DNA of 64,000 nucleotides from Streptantibioticus_C sp963761325 (GTDB lineage: Bacteria; Actinomycetota; Actinomycetes; Streptomycetales; Streptomycetaceae): positions 310,001-374,000 of the forward strand of contig CAVXGZ010000008.1 in the NCBI GenBank assembly GCA_963761325.1. Reading direction: 5' to 3'. How positions within the stretch are numbered: the stretch's first letter is position 1; every line of letters begins with the position of its first letter. The notes under the pieces were generated by a model that worked only from the letters and a program-made list of their open reading frames with translations, was not told the DNA's origin and did no database searches. Positions 1 through 8,415 of this stretch are shown piece after piece. A program made the position numbers and the translations under genes.

Positions 1-1001
1 CGCAGCTCGACTCCAGCCCGACGAACGTCAACGACTACGTCGCCGCCAACAAGATCGACCAGCGGCCGTTCCGCGGCGACTGGTGCAACATCAACGGCGC
101 GGGCATCGGCGCCCGCCCGCAGGCGCAGCCGTACGGCGCGAGCAGCCACATCATCGGCTTCGTGTGGATCAAGCCGCCCGGTGAGTCGGACGGCGACTAC
201 CCCAGCGGTTCGCACACCCACGGCGACCCGCACTGCGACCCGGCCGGCACCCAGACCGACGGCAACGGCGGCACCTACCCGACCGACGCGATACCCGGCT
301 ACGACGTGCCCGCCGGCCAGTGGTTCGCCGCGCAGTTCCAGCAGCTGGTGCAGAACGCCTACCCGGCGATCGGCAGCACCGGGGGCGGCACCGGCGGCGA
401 CACCACCGCGCCCAGCGCGCCGACCGGCCTGAAGGTCACCGCCACCACCGGCAGCAGCGTCGCGCTGTCGTGGACCGCGTCGAGCGACAACGTCGGCGTC
501 ACCGGCTACGACGTCTTCCGCGGCTCGACGCTGGCGGGCACCGTGACCGGGACCTCGTTCACCGACACCGGCCTGGCCGCCTCCACCTCGTACACCTACA
601 CCGTCAAGGCGCTGGACGCGGCGGGCAACGTCTCGGACGCCTCCACGGCGGTGAGCGCGACCACCGCGGCGAGCGGCGGCGGTGGCGGCACCGGCGACTC
701 CGGCTGCTCGGCCGCCTACACGGTGGCGAACGACTGGGGAAACGGCTTCACCGCGAACGTGACGGTGACCAATACTGGTAGCGCGCCGACGAGTTCGTGG
801 TCCGTCAGCTGGAACTTCGGCGGCGACCAGTCGGTCACCAACTCCTGGAACGCCACCGTGACCCAGAGCGGTGCGACGGTCACCGCGACCGGCGAGACGT
901 TCGACGCGGTGATCGCGCCGGGCGGCAACACCAGCTTCGGCTTCCAGGCCGGCTACAGCGGCACCAACAGCGCGCCCACGCTCACCTGCACCGCGACCTG
1001 A
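1..1001 (+). CDS. Secreted GH6 cellobiohydrolase/exoglucanase, 3' part (GH6 - FnIII - CBM2)
   Basis: The gene runs in from the left edge (codons in phase from base 3), so only about 332 C-terminal residues are visible. The first ~110 residues carry the end of a glycoside hydrolase family 6 domain: a WCN..GAGIGARP stretch followed by VWIKPPGESDG, the hallmark C-terminal GH6 block of cellobiohydrolases, then HCDP. A Gly/Thr linker leads to one fibronectin III module (TAPSAPTGL through the AVSATT stretch) and, after a Gly-rich linker, a family 2 carbohydrate-binding module (CSAAYTV through LTCTAT) with its two terminal Cys. The protein should be secreted and release cellobiose from crystalline cellulose chain ends. 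It is followed at once by a GH12 endoglucanase on the same strand, separated by a hairpin, so the two are probably independent transcripts of one cellulase set. The family call is firm; the chain-end preference is not visible. Confidence 0.92.
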   Translation, partial: QLDSSPTNVNDYVAANKIDQRPFRGDWCNINGAGIGARPQAQPYGASSHIIGFVWIKPPGESDGDYPSGSHTHGDPHCDPAGTQTDGNGGTYPTDAIPGYDVPAGQWFAAQFQQLVQNAYPAIGSTGGGTGGDTTAPSAPTGLKVTATTGSSVALSWTASSDNVGVTGYDVFRGSTLAGTVTGTSFTDTGLAASTSYTYTVKALDAAGNVSDASTAVSATTAASGGGGGTGDSGCSAAYTVANDWGNGFTANVTVTNTGSAPTSSWSVSWNFGGDQSVTNSWNATVTQSGATVTATGETFDAVIAPGGNTSFGFQAGYSGTNSAPTLTCTAT

Positions 1002-1026
1002 CCCGGCAGCACCCCAAACGACCGCG

Positions 1027-1055
1027 CCCGGCGCCCCCTTCGCGGGGGCGCCGGG
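1027..1055 (+). terminator. Hairpin between the GH6 and GH12 cellulase genes
   Basis: A perfect 12-bp stem (1027-1038 with 1044-1055) closes a 5-base loop (ttcgc), 25 bases after the GH6 stop and before the GH12 ribosome-binding site. There is no T-run, which is usual for actinomycete terminators. It could also stabilise the GH12 leader. Confidence 0.7.
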
Positions 1056-1077
1056 CCCGGCGGAGAGGAATCCCCCC

Positions 1078-1860
1078 ATGCACTCCAAGCTCCTGCGCTC
1101 GCTGCGCGCCGCCTCCGTGGCGGCGGTGCTCGGCGCGTCCTGCCTGATACCGGCCTCCGGCGCCCAGGCGGTGTCGGCGGACACCTCCTCGACCTGCGAC
1201 CAGTGGGGCACGATCCCGCTGCAGAACGGCGAGTACACCCTGCAGGCCAACGAGTGGAACTCCACCAGCACGCAGTGCGTCACCGCGACCGGCGGCACCG
1301 CGTGGTCGGTGAGCACCGCCGACTTCGACCTGACGACCGCCGGGCCGCCCGCCACCTACCCGTCGATCTACAAGGGATGCCACTGGGGCGCGTGCACCAC
1401 GGGCAGCGGTCTGCCGATCCAGGTGAGCGCCCTGTCGAGCGCCACCACCTCGTGGAGCACCACCCAGCCGGCCTCCGGGGCCTACGACGTGGCGTACGAC
1501 ATCTGGACGAACAGCACGCCCACCACCACCGGGCAGCCGGACGGCAGCGAGATCATGATCTGGCTCAACAGCCGCGGCGGGGTGCAGCCGTTCGGGTCAA
1601 AGACCGGCACCTCGACGGCGGCCGGCCACAGTTGGGACGTCTGGACCGGCCAGCAGAGCTCGTGGAAGATCATCTCCTACGTCCTGCAGGGCGGCGGGAC
1701 CTCCTTCAGCAACCTCGACGTCAAGGCGCTGCTGGCCGACGCCGCCTCGCGCGGGTCGGTGAACCCCTCCGACTACCTGATCGACGCCGAGGCGGGCTTC
1801 GAGATCTGGCAGGGCGGCCAGGGCCTGGCGACCAACAGCTTCTCGTTCAGCGCCAACTGA
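1078..1860 (+). CDS. Secreted GH12 endo-beta-1,4-glucanase
   Basis: A 260-residue protein with a Sec signal peptide (Arg-containing n-region, hydrophobic core about residues 9-24, likely cleavage after the AQA near 29-31). The rest is a single glycoside hydrolase family 12 domain: CDQWG start, NEWNS, the YDIWTN strand, nucleophile Glu158 in DGSEIMIWLN and acid/base Glu242 in AGFEIWQGG. The length matches bacterial GH12 catalytic domains, with no CBM attached. It should cut internal beta-1,4 bonds of amorphous cellulose or mixed-linkage glucan outside the cell. The start is set by a GGAGAGG sequence about 10 bases upstream and by the signal peptide beginning right there. It complements the GH6 enzyme upstream and the ceb importer on the opposite strand. 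Confidence 0.93.
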   Translation: MHSKLLRSLRAASVAAVLGASCLIPASGAQAVSADTSSTCDQWGTIPLQNGEYTLQANEWNSTSTQCVTATGGTAWSVSTADFDLTTAGPPATYPSIYKGCHWGACTTGSGLPIQVSALSSATTSWSTTQPASGAYDVAYDIWTNSTPTTTGQPDGSEIMIWLNSRGGVQPFGSKTGTSTAAGHSWDVWTGQQSSWKIISYVLQGGGTSFSNLDVKALLADAASRGSVNPSDYLIDAEAGFEIWQGGQGLATNSFSFSAN

Positions 1861-1876
1861 CGATTCGTCAAAACGG

Positions 1877-1911
1877 CCCGTCCTCCCGCCCGGTCACGGC
1901 GGGAGGGCGGG
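1877..1911. terminator. Bidirectional terminator between convergent GH12 and bglC
   Basis: A 14-bp stem with one G-T wobble (1877-1890 with 1898-1911) and a 7-base loop lies between the GH12 stop (1860) and the bglC stop (1922) of two convergent genes, so it can serve both. Confidence 0.8.
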
Positions 1912-1921
1912 CCTCCGACGC

Positions 1922-3388
1922 TCAGTCGGGGAGGGGCAGTTCGCCCGAGCGGGCCACCGCCGCGTACCAGTGGGCGCTGTCCTTCGGGGTCCGCGCGAGC
2001 GTGGCGTAGTCGACGTGCACCATGCCGAAGCGCTTGGTGTAGCCGTGCGCCCACTCGAAGTTGTCCATCAGGGACCACAGGAAGTAGCCGCGCACGTCGG
2101 CGCCGTCCGCGATGGCTCGGTGCACGGCGTCGAGGTGGCCGCGCAGGTAGGCGATGCGCTCCGGGTCGTGGACCGAGCCGTCGGCGTCCCGGGTGTCGTC
2201 GAAGGCGGCGCCGTTCTCGGTGACGAGCAGCCCGAGGCCGGGGTGCCGGCGGGAGACGCCGGTGAGCAGGTCGTACAGGCCCGAGGGGTCGACGGCCCAG
2301 CCCATCTCGGTGCGCTCGCCGGGCGGCTGGTGGAAGTTGACCCGGTCCGCGCCGGGCCACGGGGAGTGCGCGCTGGGGTTGTGGCCGTCGGCCCGCAGTG
2401 GTGCGGTGCCCTCGTCGGCGGCCGAGACCACGGTGGGCGTGTAGTAGTTGAGACCCAGCTGGTCGAGCGGCTGGCGGATGGCGCGCAGGTCGCCGTCCTC
2501 GACGAACCGCCAGTCGGTGATCCGCGCGGTGTCCGCCAGCAGGTCGGCCGGGTATCGGCCCTCCAGCATCGGCCCGGTGAAGATCCGGCCGCCGAGTGCG
2601 TCGATGCGGCGGGCGGCGTCGCGGTCCGCCGCCGATCCGCCGGCCGGCCGCACCAGGTGCAGGTTGAGCGAGGCGGACAGCTCGACCGGGCCGGCGGCCG
2701 ACGCGCGCACCGCGGAGGCGGCCAGTCCGTGGCCGAGGTTGAGATGGTGCGCGGCGCGCAGGGCGGCGGCCGGGTCGGTGCGGCCCGGGGCGTGCACGCC
2801 GGATCCGTAACCGAGGAACGCGCTGCACCAGGGCTCGTTGACGGTGCTCCACAGCCCGACCCGGTCGCCCAGCGCCTCGGCGACCAGGGCGGCGTAGTCC
2901 GCGAAGCGCTGGGCGGTCTCGCGCTGCGGCCAGCCGCCGGCGTCCTCCAACTCCTGTGGCAGGTCCCAGTGGTAGAGGGTGAGCGCGGGCCGGATGCCGT
3001 GCGCGAGCAGGTCGTCGACCAGGCCGCGGTAGAAGTCGAGTCCGCGCTGCACGGCGGGCCCGCGGCCGGTGGGCTGCACGCGGGGCCACGACACCGAGAA
3101 GCGGTACGCGTTCACCCCCAGCCCGGCCATCAGCGCCACGTCCTCGCGGCTGCGGTGGTAGTGGTCGACGGCGACCGCGCCGGTGGCGCCGGCGTGCACC
3201 TTGCCCGGGGTGCGGCAGAAGGTGTCCCAGATGGACGGGGTGCGCCCGTCCGCCCGCTCGGCGCCCTCGATCTGGTACGCGGACGTCGCCGTGCCCCACA
3301 GGAAGCCGGGCGGGAAGCGGCGCGGCCGCGGCGCGGCGCCCGGACGCGGGCCGGTGGCAGGGGCGACGGAATCAGGGGTGACAGTCAC
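1922..3388 (-). CDS. bglC: GH1 beta-glucosidase BglC (intracellular cellobiase)
   Basis: A 488-residue glycoside hydrolase family 1 enzyme that hydrolyses cellobiose and short cellodextrins to glucose in the cytoplasm. It has the family N-terminal block FPPGFLWGTATSAYQIEGA, the acid/base Glu185 in TVNEPWC, the nucleophile Glu391 in VTENGAA, and the aglycone-site NFEWAHGYTKRFG near the C-terminus; no signal peptide is present. The frame stays open far upstream (to 5293), but the GTG at 3388 is chosen because a GGGAG lies 8 bases before it and the family domain begins about 30 residues in. It is the last gene of cebE-cebF-cebG-bglC, 56 bases after cebG. A degenerate CebR-like sequence overlaps its ribosome-binding site, so it may also be controlled separately from the importer genes. 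Confidence 0.95.
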   Translation of the reverse strand: MTVTPDSVAPATGPRPGAAPRPRRFPPGFLWGTATSAYQIEGAERADGRTPSIWDTFCRTPGKVHAGATGAVAVDHYHRSREDVALMAGLGVNAYRFSVSWPRVQPTGRGPAVQRGLDFYRGLVDDLLAHGIRPALTLYHWDLPQELEDAGGWPQRETAQRFADYAALVAEALGDRVGLWSTVNEPWCSAFLGYGSGVHAPGRTDPAAALRAAHHLNLGHGLAASAVRASAAGPVELSASLNLHLVRPAGGSAADRDAARRIDALGGRIFTGPMLEGRYPADLLADTARITDWRFVEDGDLRAIRQPLDQLGLNYYTPTVVSAADEGTAPLRADGHNPSAHSPWPGADRVNFHQPPGERTEMGWAVDPSGLYDLLTGVSRRHPGLGLLVTENGAAFDDTRDADGSVHDPERIAYLRGHLDAVHRAIADGADVRGYFLWSLMDNFEWAHGYTKRFGMVHVDYATLARTPKDSAHWYAAVARSGELPLPD

Positions 3389-3402
3389 AACGATCGCTCC
3401 CA
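3389..3402 (-). promoter_or_regulatory. Degenerate CebR-like site overlapping the bglC ribosome-binding site
   Basis: Read on the minus strand, 3402-3389 is TGGGAGCGATCGTT, matching the CebR palindrome TGGGAGCGCTCCCA at 10 of 14 positions with the left half intact. The GGGAG inside it also acts as the Shine-Dalgarno of bglC. CebR sites near bglC are known in other streptomycetes, but this copy is poor and may be only a ribosome-binding site. Confidence 0.4.
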
Positions 3403-3444
3403 GGAAGAGGATTCGGGAAGGAACCGACGGCGCCTGACGAGGTG

Positions 3445-4365
3445 TCAGCCCTTGACGGCGCCTTGCATGACACCGCCGACGATCTGCCGCCCGAAGACGG
3501 CGAAGGCGACCAGCAGCGGAACGGTCGCGGTCACGGCACCGGCCATGATCACCGCTTCGTTGATGTTGTACCCGCCGCCGATGCTGGCCAGCGCGACCTG
3601 GAGCGTCGGGTTGCCGGACGGGGTGAGCGCGATGAGCGGCCACAGGAAGTCGTTCCACGCCTGGACGAAGGTCAGCATGCCGAGCACCGCCATCGCGGGC
3701 CGGGCGACCGGGAAGACGACGTGCCAGACGATCTGCCAGGAGTTGGCGCCGTCCACCCGGGCCGCCTCCAGCAGTTCGCCGGGCAGCGCCTCGGCGAGGT
3801 ACTGCCGCATGAAGAAGACGCCGAACGCGGTCACCAGGCTCGGCAGGATGACCGCCTGCAACTGGTCGGTCCAGTGCAGCCCGGAGATGATCCGGAACAG
3901 CGGCAGCACGCTGAGCTGCGGCGGCACCGCGATCGTGGCGACCACGAAGACCAGCAGCGCGTTGCGGCCGGTGAAGCGCAGCTTGGCGAAGGCGAAGCCG
4001 GCGAAGGTCGCGAACAGCACGGTGGAGACGGTGACCGCGCCGGCCACGATGACCGAGTTGGCCATCGCCAGGCCCAGCGAGTGCGCGCCGGGCCCGTTGT
4101 AGTCCCACACCGCCCGCAGGTTGCGCAGCAGGTTGGCGCCCGGCAGCAGCGGCGGCGGGGTCTGCGCGATGCGGGTCTGCGAGGTGGAGGCGGCGACGAC
4201 CGAGAAGTAGAGCGGGAAGAGCGAGGCGATCGCGACGACGGTCAGCACCAGGTAGGCGACCGGGCCGCCGTGGTGCTGGCGGCCCGCGCCCGGGGTGAGC
4301 CGGCGCCGCGGGGAGCGGGGGGCGCCGGCGGAGGTGTCCGGCCCGGCGGCGGAGAGGATGGTCAT
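3445..4365 (-). CDS. cebG: Cellobiose/cellotriose ABC transporter permease CebG
   Basis: A 306-residue inner-membrane subunit of a carbohydrate (CUT1) ABC importer, predicted with six membrane spans; the first is VAYLVLTVVAIASLFPLYF. The EAA loop that docks the ATPase reads EAARVDGANSWQIVWHVVFP, the usual form in MalG-type permeases. It pairs with CebF, whose stop lies 15 bases upstream on the same strand, and with the lipoprotein CebE. No ATPase gene is present here, in line with the shared ATPase MsiK used by streptomycete sugar importers (family knowledge). ATG 4365 is favoured because GGGAG sits 9 bases before it; a GTG at 4371 is only 3 bases from that motif. Confidence 0.93.
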   Translation of the reverse strand: MTILSAAGPDTSAGAPRSPRRRLTPGAGRQHHGGPVAYLVLTVVAIASLFPLYFSVVAASTSQTRIAQTPPPLLPGANLLRNLRAVWDYNGPGAHSLGLAMANSVIVAGAVTVSTVLFATFAGFAFAKLRFTGRNALLVFVVATIAVPPQLSVLPLFRIISGLHWTDQLQAVILPSLVTAFGVFFMRQYLAEALPGELLEAARVDGANSWQIVWHVVFPVARPAMAVLGMLTFVQAWNDFLWPLIALTPSGNPTLQVALASIGGGYNINEAVIMAGAVTATVPLLVAFAVFGRQIVGGVMQGAVKG

Positions 4366-4380
4366 GGTCACGGGCTCCCG

Positions 4381-5370
4381 TTACGCGCTCTTGCGCAGGC
4401 GGCGGACGATCACGGCGTTCACCGCGCCGACCAGGACGGCGATGAGGAAGATGACCCAGGCGACGGCGGCCGCCCGGCCCAGGTGCTCGGAGTTGAAGGC
4501 GAGCCGGTAGACGTAGAGGGCGAGCGTCGAGTACTGGTTGTCCGGGCCGCCGTTGATGCCCTGGCCGCTGCCGCCGAACAGGTAGGGCTCGCCGAACAGT
4601 TGCAGCGATCCGATGGCCGAGACGATCACCGTGAACAGGATCGTCGGGCGCAGCGCGGGGACCGTCACGTTGCGGAACTGCTGCCAGCGCCCGGCGCCGT
4701 CCAGCGCGGCGGCCTCGAACAACTCCCCCGGCACGGCCTGCATGGCGGCCAGGTAGATCAGGGTGTTGTAGCCGGTCCAGCGCCACATCACGATGGTGGC
4801 GACGGCCAGTTGGGCACTCCAGGTGCCCGACTCCCAGGCGATCGGCCTGACGCCCACCAGGTGCAGCGCCCAGTTGGCGAAGCCGGCGTCGTTCTGCTGG
4901 AAGATGAACTGGAAGATCAGCGCCGCCGCGGCCACCGAGGTGGCGTACGGCGCGAGCAGCGCCACCCGGAAGAACAGCCGCCCGCGCAACCGGTAGTTGA
5001 GCAGGTGCGCCAGGCCCAGCGCCACCATGAGCTGCGGCACCGCGGACAGCAGGCCGATGCTGAAGGTGTTGCGCAGCGACTTCCAGAACACCTGGTCGTG
5101 CAGGAGCATCGAGTAGTTCCCGACCCCGCTCCAGGTCATCTGACCAGGCGTCAGCGTGCTGACCGAGTGCAGCGACATCCACCCCGTGTAGACCACCGGG
5201 AAGAGCCCGAAGGCGGCGAACAGCAGGAAGAACGGGGCGACGAACACGTACGGCGTGCCCTTGACGTCGAACCGGTACAGGCGGCCGCGCCACGCCTGGC
5301 CCCGGCCGCTCGCGGGGGCGGCCGGGGGCGGGGCCGGCGCGGTGGTGCGCGCGGTGGTGGTGGGTGGCAC
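4381..5370 (-). CDS. cebF: Cellobiose/cellotriose ABC transporter permease CebF
   Basis: A 329-residue permease with six predicted spans starting at YVFVAPFFLLFAAFGLFPVVY, and an EAA motif EAAALDGAGRWQQFRNVTVPAL. It forms the membrane channel with CebG. The cytoplasmic N-terminus is an Ala/Pro/Thr-rich tail of about 45 residues before the first span. The GTG at 5370 is chosen for its GAAGGA sequence 7 bases upstream; the frame is open beyond it, but that part reads as low-complexity sequence overlapping the cebE end. Gene order cebE-cebF-cebG-bglC is the classic streptomycete arrangement, so substrate assignment rests mainly on context and CebR. Confidence 0.93.
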   Translation of the reverse strand: MPPTTTARTTAPAPPPAAPASGRGQAWRGRLYRFDVKGTPYVFVAPFFLLFAAFGLFPVVYTGWMSLHSVSTLTPGQMTWSGVGNYSMLLHDQVFWKSLRNTFSIGLLSAVPQLMVALGLAHLLNYRLRGRLFFRVALLAPYATSVAAAALIFQFIFQQNDAGFANWALHLVGVRPIAWESGTWSAQLAVATIVMWRWTGYNTLIYLAAMQAVPGELFEAAALDGAGRWQQFRNVTVPALRPTILFTVIVSAIGSLQLFGEPYLFGGSGQGINGGPDNQYSTLALYVYRLAFNSEHLGRAAAVAWVIFLIAVLVGAVNAVIVRRLRKSA

Positions 5371-5456
5371 GGGCGTGTCCTTCGGAGATGGCGGACCGGA
5401 GGTGGGCGACGGGGCGCGGACCGGCCGGTCCGCGCCCCTGGTGGTGCGGGCCGGGG

Positions 5457-6791
5457 TCAGCCGGTGATGTCGGTCTTGATCTGGTCCATCGTGGAACTCC
5501 ACGCCGCGCCGGGGCTCTTGTGCTTCTGCTCCATCAGCAGGACGCCGTTGCCCATGTCGTTGCGGATCACGCCGTCGTACTGGCCGATCGGCGCGGCCGG
5601 GATCCGCTTGGCGGCGGCGGAGAAGATCCGGCCGATCGGCGCGTCGGACAGGAACGCGTTGGTGGCGCCGGAGACGGACGGGTCGCCGTAGGCCTGGACG
5701 TTGGACGGGAAGTTGCCCACGGTCGGGGTGGCGAAGACCTTGGCCTCCTGCTTGGCGGCGGTCAGCCAGGCCACCAGCGCCTCGGCCTGCTCGACGTGCC
5801 TGCCCTGGGTCGGCACGGTCAGGTAGGAGCCGCCCCAGTCGGACGCCTGCGGCGCGCTGGCGATGTTCCACACGCCGGCGTTCTTCTTGCCCGCGTCGTT
5901 GACGATGTTGGCCATCTGCCAGGCGGGGCAGATCGTGGTGGCGAAGGTGTTGTCGGCGAAGCCGGAGGCCCACTGGGTGGAGAACTGCGCGATGCCGGGC
6001 GCCTCGCCGAGCGCGACCGCCTGCCCGGCGAGCTTCCAGGCCGACTTCACCGACGGGTTGGTGGCGTAGACCGGGTTGCCGCTCGCGTCGTAGTACTGCT
6101 CGCTGCCGCTGCCCACCACGCTGTTGAACAGGCCCTCACCGCTGTCCAGGAAGAACGTGCCCTTCGGGGCGTGCTGCTGGTAGCGCTTGCCGACGGTATC
6201 GACGAAGGCGTCCCAACTGCCCGACCACAGCTTGGCCACCGCGGCCGGGTCGGTGGGCAGGCCGGCGGCCTTGAACAGCTTGGAGTTGTAGCAGACCGCC
6301 TCCGGTCCGAGGTCGGTGCCCAGACCCACCACCGCGCCGCTCTTCGCCTTGCCCTGGGCCCACTTGACGGGTGCCCAGTTCGCCTGCGAGATGCCGGGCG
6401 CCTTGGACAGGTCGGCGAACCGGCCGGCGAGCGTGGTGGTGACCTGGCCCATCCGGCTCACGTCGAACGCCTGGATGTCGTCGGCGCCGGAGCCGGCCGC
6501 CAGGTGCGCCTGGGTGGCGTTCCAGTAGTTCTGCTCGTTGGCGTTGTTGTCCTCGACGATCTTGATGTCCGGGTGCAGCTTCATGTACTCCGCGAACAGC
6601 CCGGCGCCCTTGGCGTTGTAGCCGAAGGTGCCGAAGTCGCCGACCTTGAGCGTCACCGTCCCGCCGGCGTCGTCCGAGCCCGAGCCGCCGCCGCAGCCGG
6701 CGAGCAGCCCGCCCGCCAGCGCGACGACCGAGGCGAAGGCGAGCAGCCGGGTTCTGCGGCGCGTGCCGGGCGTCAGGGGTGTGGTGCGCAT
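5457..6791 (-). CDS. cebE: Cellobiose/cellotriose-binding lipoprotein CebE
   Basis: A 444-residue extracytoplasmic solute-binding protein, first gene of the ceb operon. It has a lipoprotein signal peptide with an Arg-rich n-region and lipobox LAGC (Cys33 is the lipidated residue), then a Gly/Ser spacer and a family 1 solute-binding domain. It captures cello-oligosaccharides outside the cell and delivers them to CebF/CebG. ATG 6791 is supported by GAAGGAG 7 bases upstream. The perfect CebR palindrome lies about 94-107 bases upstream, in the region shared with the divergent cebR. An 86-base gap separates it from cebF, common after binding-protein genes that are expressed more than the permeases. 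Confidence 0.94.
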   Translation of the reverse strand: MRTTPLTPGTRRRTRLLAFASVVALAGGLLAGCGGGSGSDDAGGTVTLKVGDFGTFGYNAKGAGLFAEYMKLHPDIKIVEDNNANEQNYWNATQAHLAAGSGADDIQAFDVSRMGQVTTTLAGRFADLSKAPGISQANWAPVKWAQGKAKSGAVVGLGTDLGPEAVCYNSKLFKAAGLPTDPAAVAKLWSGSWDAFVDTVGKRYQQHAPKGTFFLDSGEGLFNSVVGSGSEQYYDASGNPVYATNPSVKSAWKLAGQAVALGEAPGIAQFSTQWASGFADNTFATTICPAWQMANIVNDAGKKNAGVWNIASAPQASDWGGSYLTVPTQGRHVEQAEALVAWLTAAKQEAKVFATPTVGNFPSNVQAYGDPSVSGATNAFLSDAPIGRIFSAAAKRIPAAPIGQYDGVIRNDMGNGVLLMEQKHKSPGAAWSSTMDQIKTDITG

Positions 6792-6884
6792 GGTGGAACT
6801 CCTTCGGAACGCGACCGAACGGCGCGGGACGGTGGAAATACCAGGTCTCAGGTGCGTGCGGGCCCGGGGTGGGCTCCGTTACTG

Positions 6885-6898
6885 TGGGAGCGCTCCCA
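6885..6898. promoter_or_regulatory. CebR operator (perfect 14-bp palindrome)
   Basis: TGGGAGCGCTCCCA lies between divergent cebE and cebR and is identical to the known CebR box of streptomycetes. CebR bound here should repress the ceb operon until cellobiose or cellotriose appears. It is the strongest regulatory call in the window. Confidence 0.93.
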
Positions 6899-7065
6899 AC
6901 GCGGGTGTCTGCAGCGTCGCCGCTCGACCCGGTCGATGTCAAGGGAGTGGACCGCGGCAATCACCCACGGTGGCGGCCGGCCGGCGGCGGCACCGCGCGC
7001 ACCGGGTCGGATCCGCCGTCGGGCGGCACGGCATCATGGCGGGAACGAACAACCTGGAGGCGCCC

Positions 7066-8097
7066 ATGCAAGCGAACGGACGACGGACCGGACGGCCCAC
7101 GCTGGAGCAGGTCGCCGCCCGGGCCGGCGTCGGCCGCGGCACGGTCTCCCGGGTCATCAACGGATCGCCCCTGGTGAGCCCGGAGGCGCGGGCGGCGGTG
7201 GAGCGGGCGATCTCCGACCTCGGCTACGTGCCGAACCGCGCGGCCCGCGCCCTGGCCGGAAACCGCAACGACGCGATCGCCCTCGTCATCCCGGAGACCG
7301 AGACCAGGCTGTTCGCCGAGCCCTACTTCTCCGACATCATCCGCGGGGTCGACGCGGCCCTGTCCGACACCGACATGCAACTGCTGCTCACGCTGAGCCG
7401 CACCCCCAGGGAGCGCAAGCGGCTGAGCCAGTTCCTCACCGCGCACCGGGTGGACGGCGTGCTGCTGGTCTCCGTGCACGAGAGCGACCCGCTGCCCGAC
7501 CTGCTGGAGCACATCAAGATGCCGGCGGTGCTCAGCGGCCGCCGCTCGGGGCGCGAGTCGGTCAGCTACGTCGACTCCGACAACACCGGCGGCGCCCGGT
7601 CCGCGGTGGCCCACCTGCTCGGCACCCGGCGCGCGGTCGCCACCGTCACCGGGCCGCTCGACATGTACGTCGCCCGCTGCCGGCTCGACGGCTACCGCGA
7701 GGCGCTGGCGGACGCCGGCGTGCCGTCCGGGGACGACGACGGCCTGGTCGCCTGCGGGGACTTCACCGAGGAGGGCGGCCTGCGCGCGATGGGCGAGATC
7801 CTGGCCCGGCGCCCCGACGTGGACGGGGTCTTCGCCGCCTCGGACGTGATGGCCGCCGGGGCGCTGCGCGCGCTGCGGCAGGCGGGCCGCCGGGTGCCGG
7901 ACGACGTGGCGCTGGTCGGCTTCGACGACTCGGTGATCGCGCGGCACACCGATCCGCCGCTCACCAGCGTCCGGCAGCCCATACAGGAGATGGGCCGCAC
8001 CATGACCCGCGTGCTGCTGGAGCAGATCAGCGCCGGCGTCACCACCCGGCGCCACGTCATCCTCGACACCGAACTGGTGCACCGTCAGTCGGCGTGA
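7066..8097 (+). CDS. cebR: LacI-family cellobiose repressor CebR
   Basis: A 343-residue LacI/GalR repressor. The N-terminal helix-turn-helix and hinge read PTLEQVAARAGVGRGTVSRV and VPNRAARALAG, followed by a periplasmic-binding-like sugar sensor domain ending RRHVILDTELVHRQSA. It should bind the palindrome 168 bases upstream and release it on binding cello-oligosaccharides. ATG 7066 is preferred: GGAGG ends 5 bases before it and the HTH starts 12 residues in, while an in-frame ATG at 7036 lacks a comparable site. It is transcribed away from cebE. A short palindrome follows the stop. Confidence 0.94.
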   Translation: MQANGRRTGRPTLEQVAARAGVGRGTVSRVINGSPLVSPEARAAVERAISDLGYVPNRAARALAGNRNDAIALVIPETETRLFAEPYFSDIIRGVDAALSDTDMQLLLTLSRTPRERKRLSQFLTAHRVDGVLLVSVHESDPLPDLLEHIKMPAVLSGRRSGRESVSYVDSDNTGGARSAVAHLLGTRRAVATVTGPLDMYVARCRLDGYREALADAGVPSGDDDGLVACGDFTEEGGLRAMGEILARRPDVDGVFAASDVMAAGALRALRQAGRRVPDDVALVGFDDSVIARHTDPPLTSVRQPIQEMGRTMTRVLLEQISAGVTTRRHVILDTELVHRQSA

Positions 8098-8100
8098 GGG

Positions 8101-8118
8101 CCGGCCGCGCGCGGCCGG
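8101..8118. terminator. GC palindrome after cebR
   Basis: An 18-base perfect palindrome (CCGGCCG/CGGCCGG with a 4-base centre) lies between the convergent ends of cebR (8097) and the DUF2630 gene (8137). It is short but well placed for a terminator. Confidence 0.5.
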
Positions 8119-8136
8119 GCGGGTTCCGCGGCGGTC

Positions 8137-8382
8137 TCAGCCCCAGTACGACTCGACCTCGTTGACCGACCGGGTCCTGGCCTCTTCGGCGTTCTGGTGG
8201 AACTCGTTCCTGGCCCGCCGCTGGCGGAGCAGGTCCCAGCACTGGTCGAGCTGCCGCTCGATCCGGTCCAGCTCCGCCGTCGCCGCCGCGGGATCGGACT
8301 CGCCCCGCTGCACCCGGTCGCGCAGCGTGTGCTCCGTCTCGACCATCCTGGATATCTCGCCGAGGATTTCCTTGTCGTCCAT
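8137..8382 (-). CDS. DUF2630 family small protein
   Basis: An 81-residue soluble protein beginning MDDKEILGEISRMVETEHTLR and containing the conserved QLDQCWDLLRQRRARNEF block that defines DUF2630, a family found mainly in Actinobacteria and of unknown function. The heptad-like spacing suggests a helical hairpin. ATG 8382 is preferred over GTG 8388 because GAGG lies 7 bases before it. It sits alone, 33 bases downstream of the phosphotransferase gene on the same strand, so co-transcription with the kinase and NAD kinase is possible. Confidence 0.85.
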   Translation of the reverse strand: MDDKEILGEISRMVETEHTLRDRVQRGESDPAAATAELDRIERQLDQCWDLLRQRRARNEFHQNAEEARTRSVNEVESYWG

Positions 8383-8415
8383 GGCCACACCTCACGGGAT
8401 CGCTCCCTACCGATA

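Noticed and set aside
1922..5293. A single 1123-codon frame running from bglC back through cebG and part of cebF, which could look like a fusion protein.
   Set aside because: The part beyond 3388 is a shadow of cebG and cebF, both of which are intact in other frames; bglC has its own GTG and ribosome-binding site.
3442..5691. A 749-codon plus-strand frame opposite cebG and cebF.
   Set aside because: Composed of Arg/Gly/Asp/Gln-rich low-complexity sequence typical of antisense frames in high-GC DNA; the minus-strand permeases explain the region.
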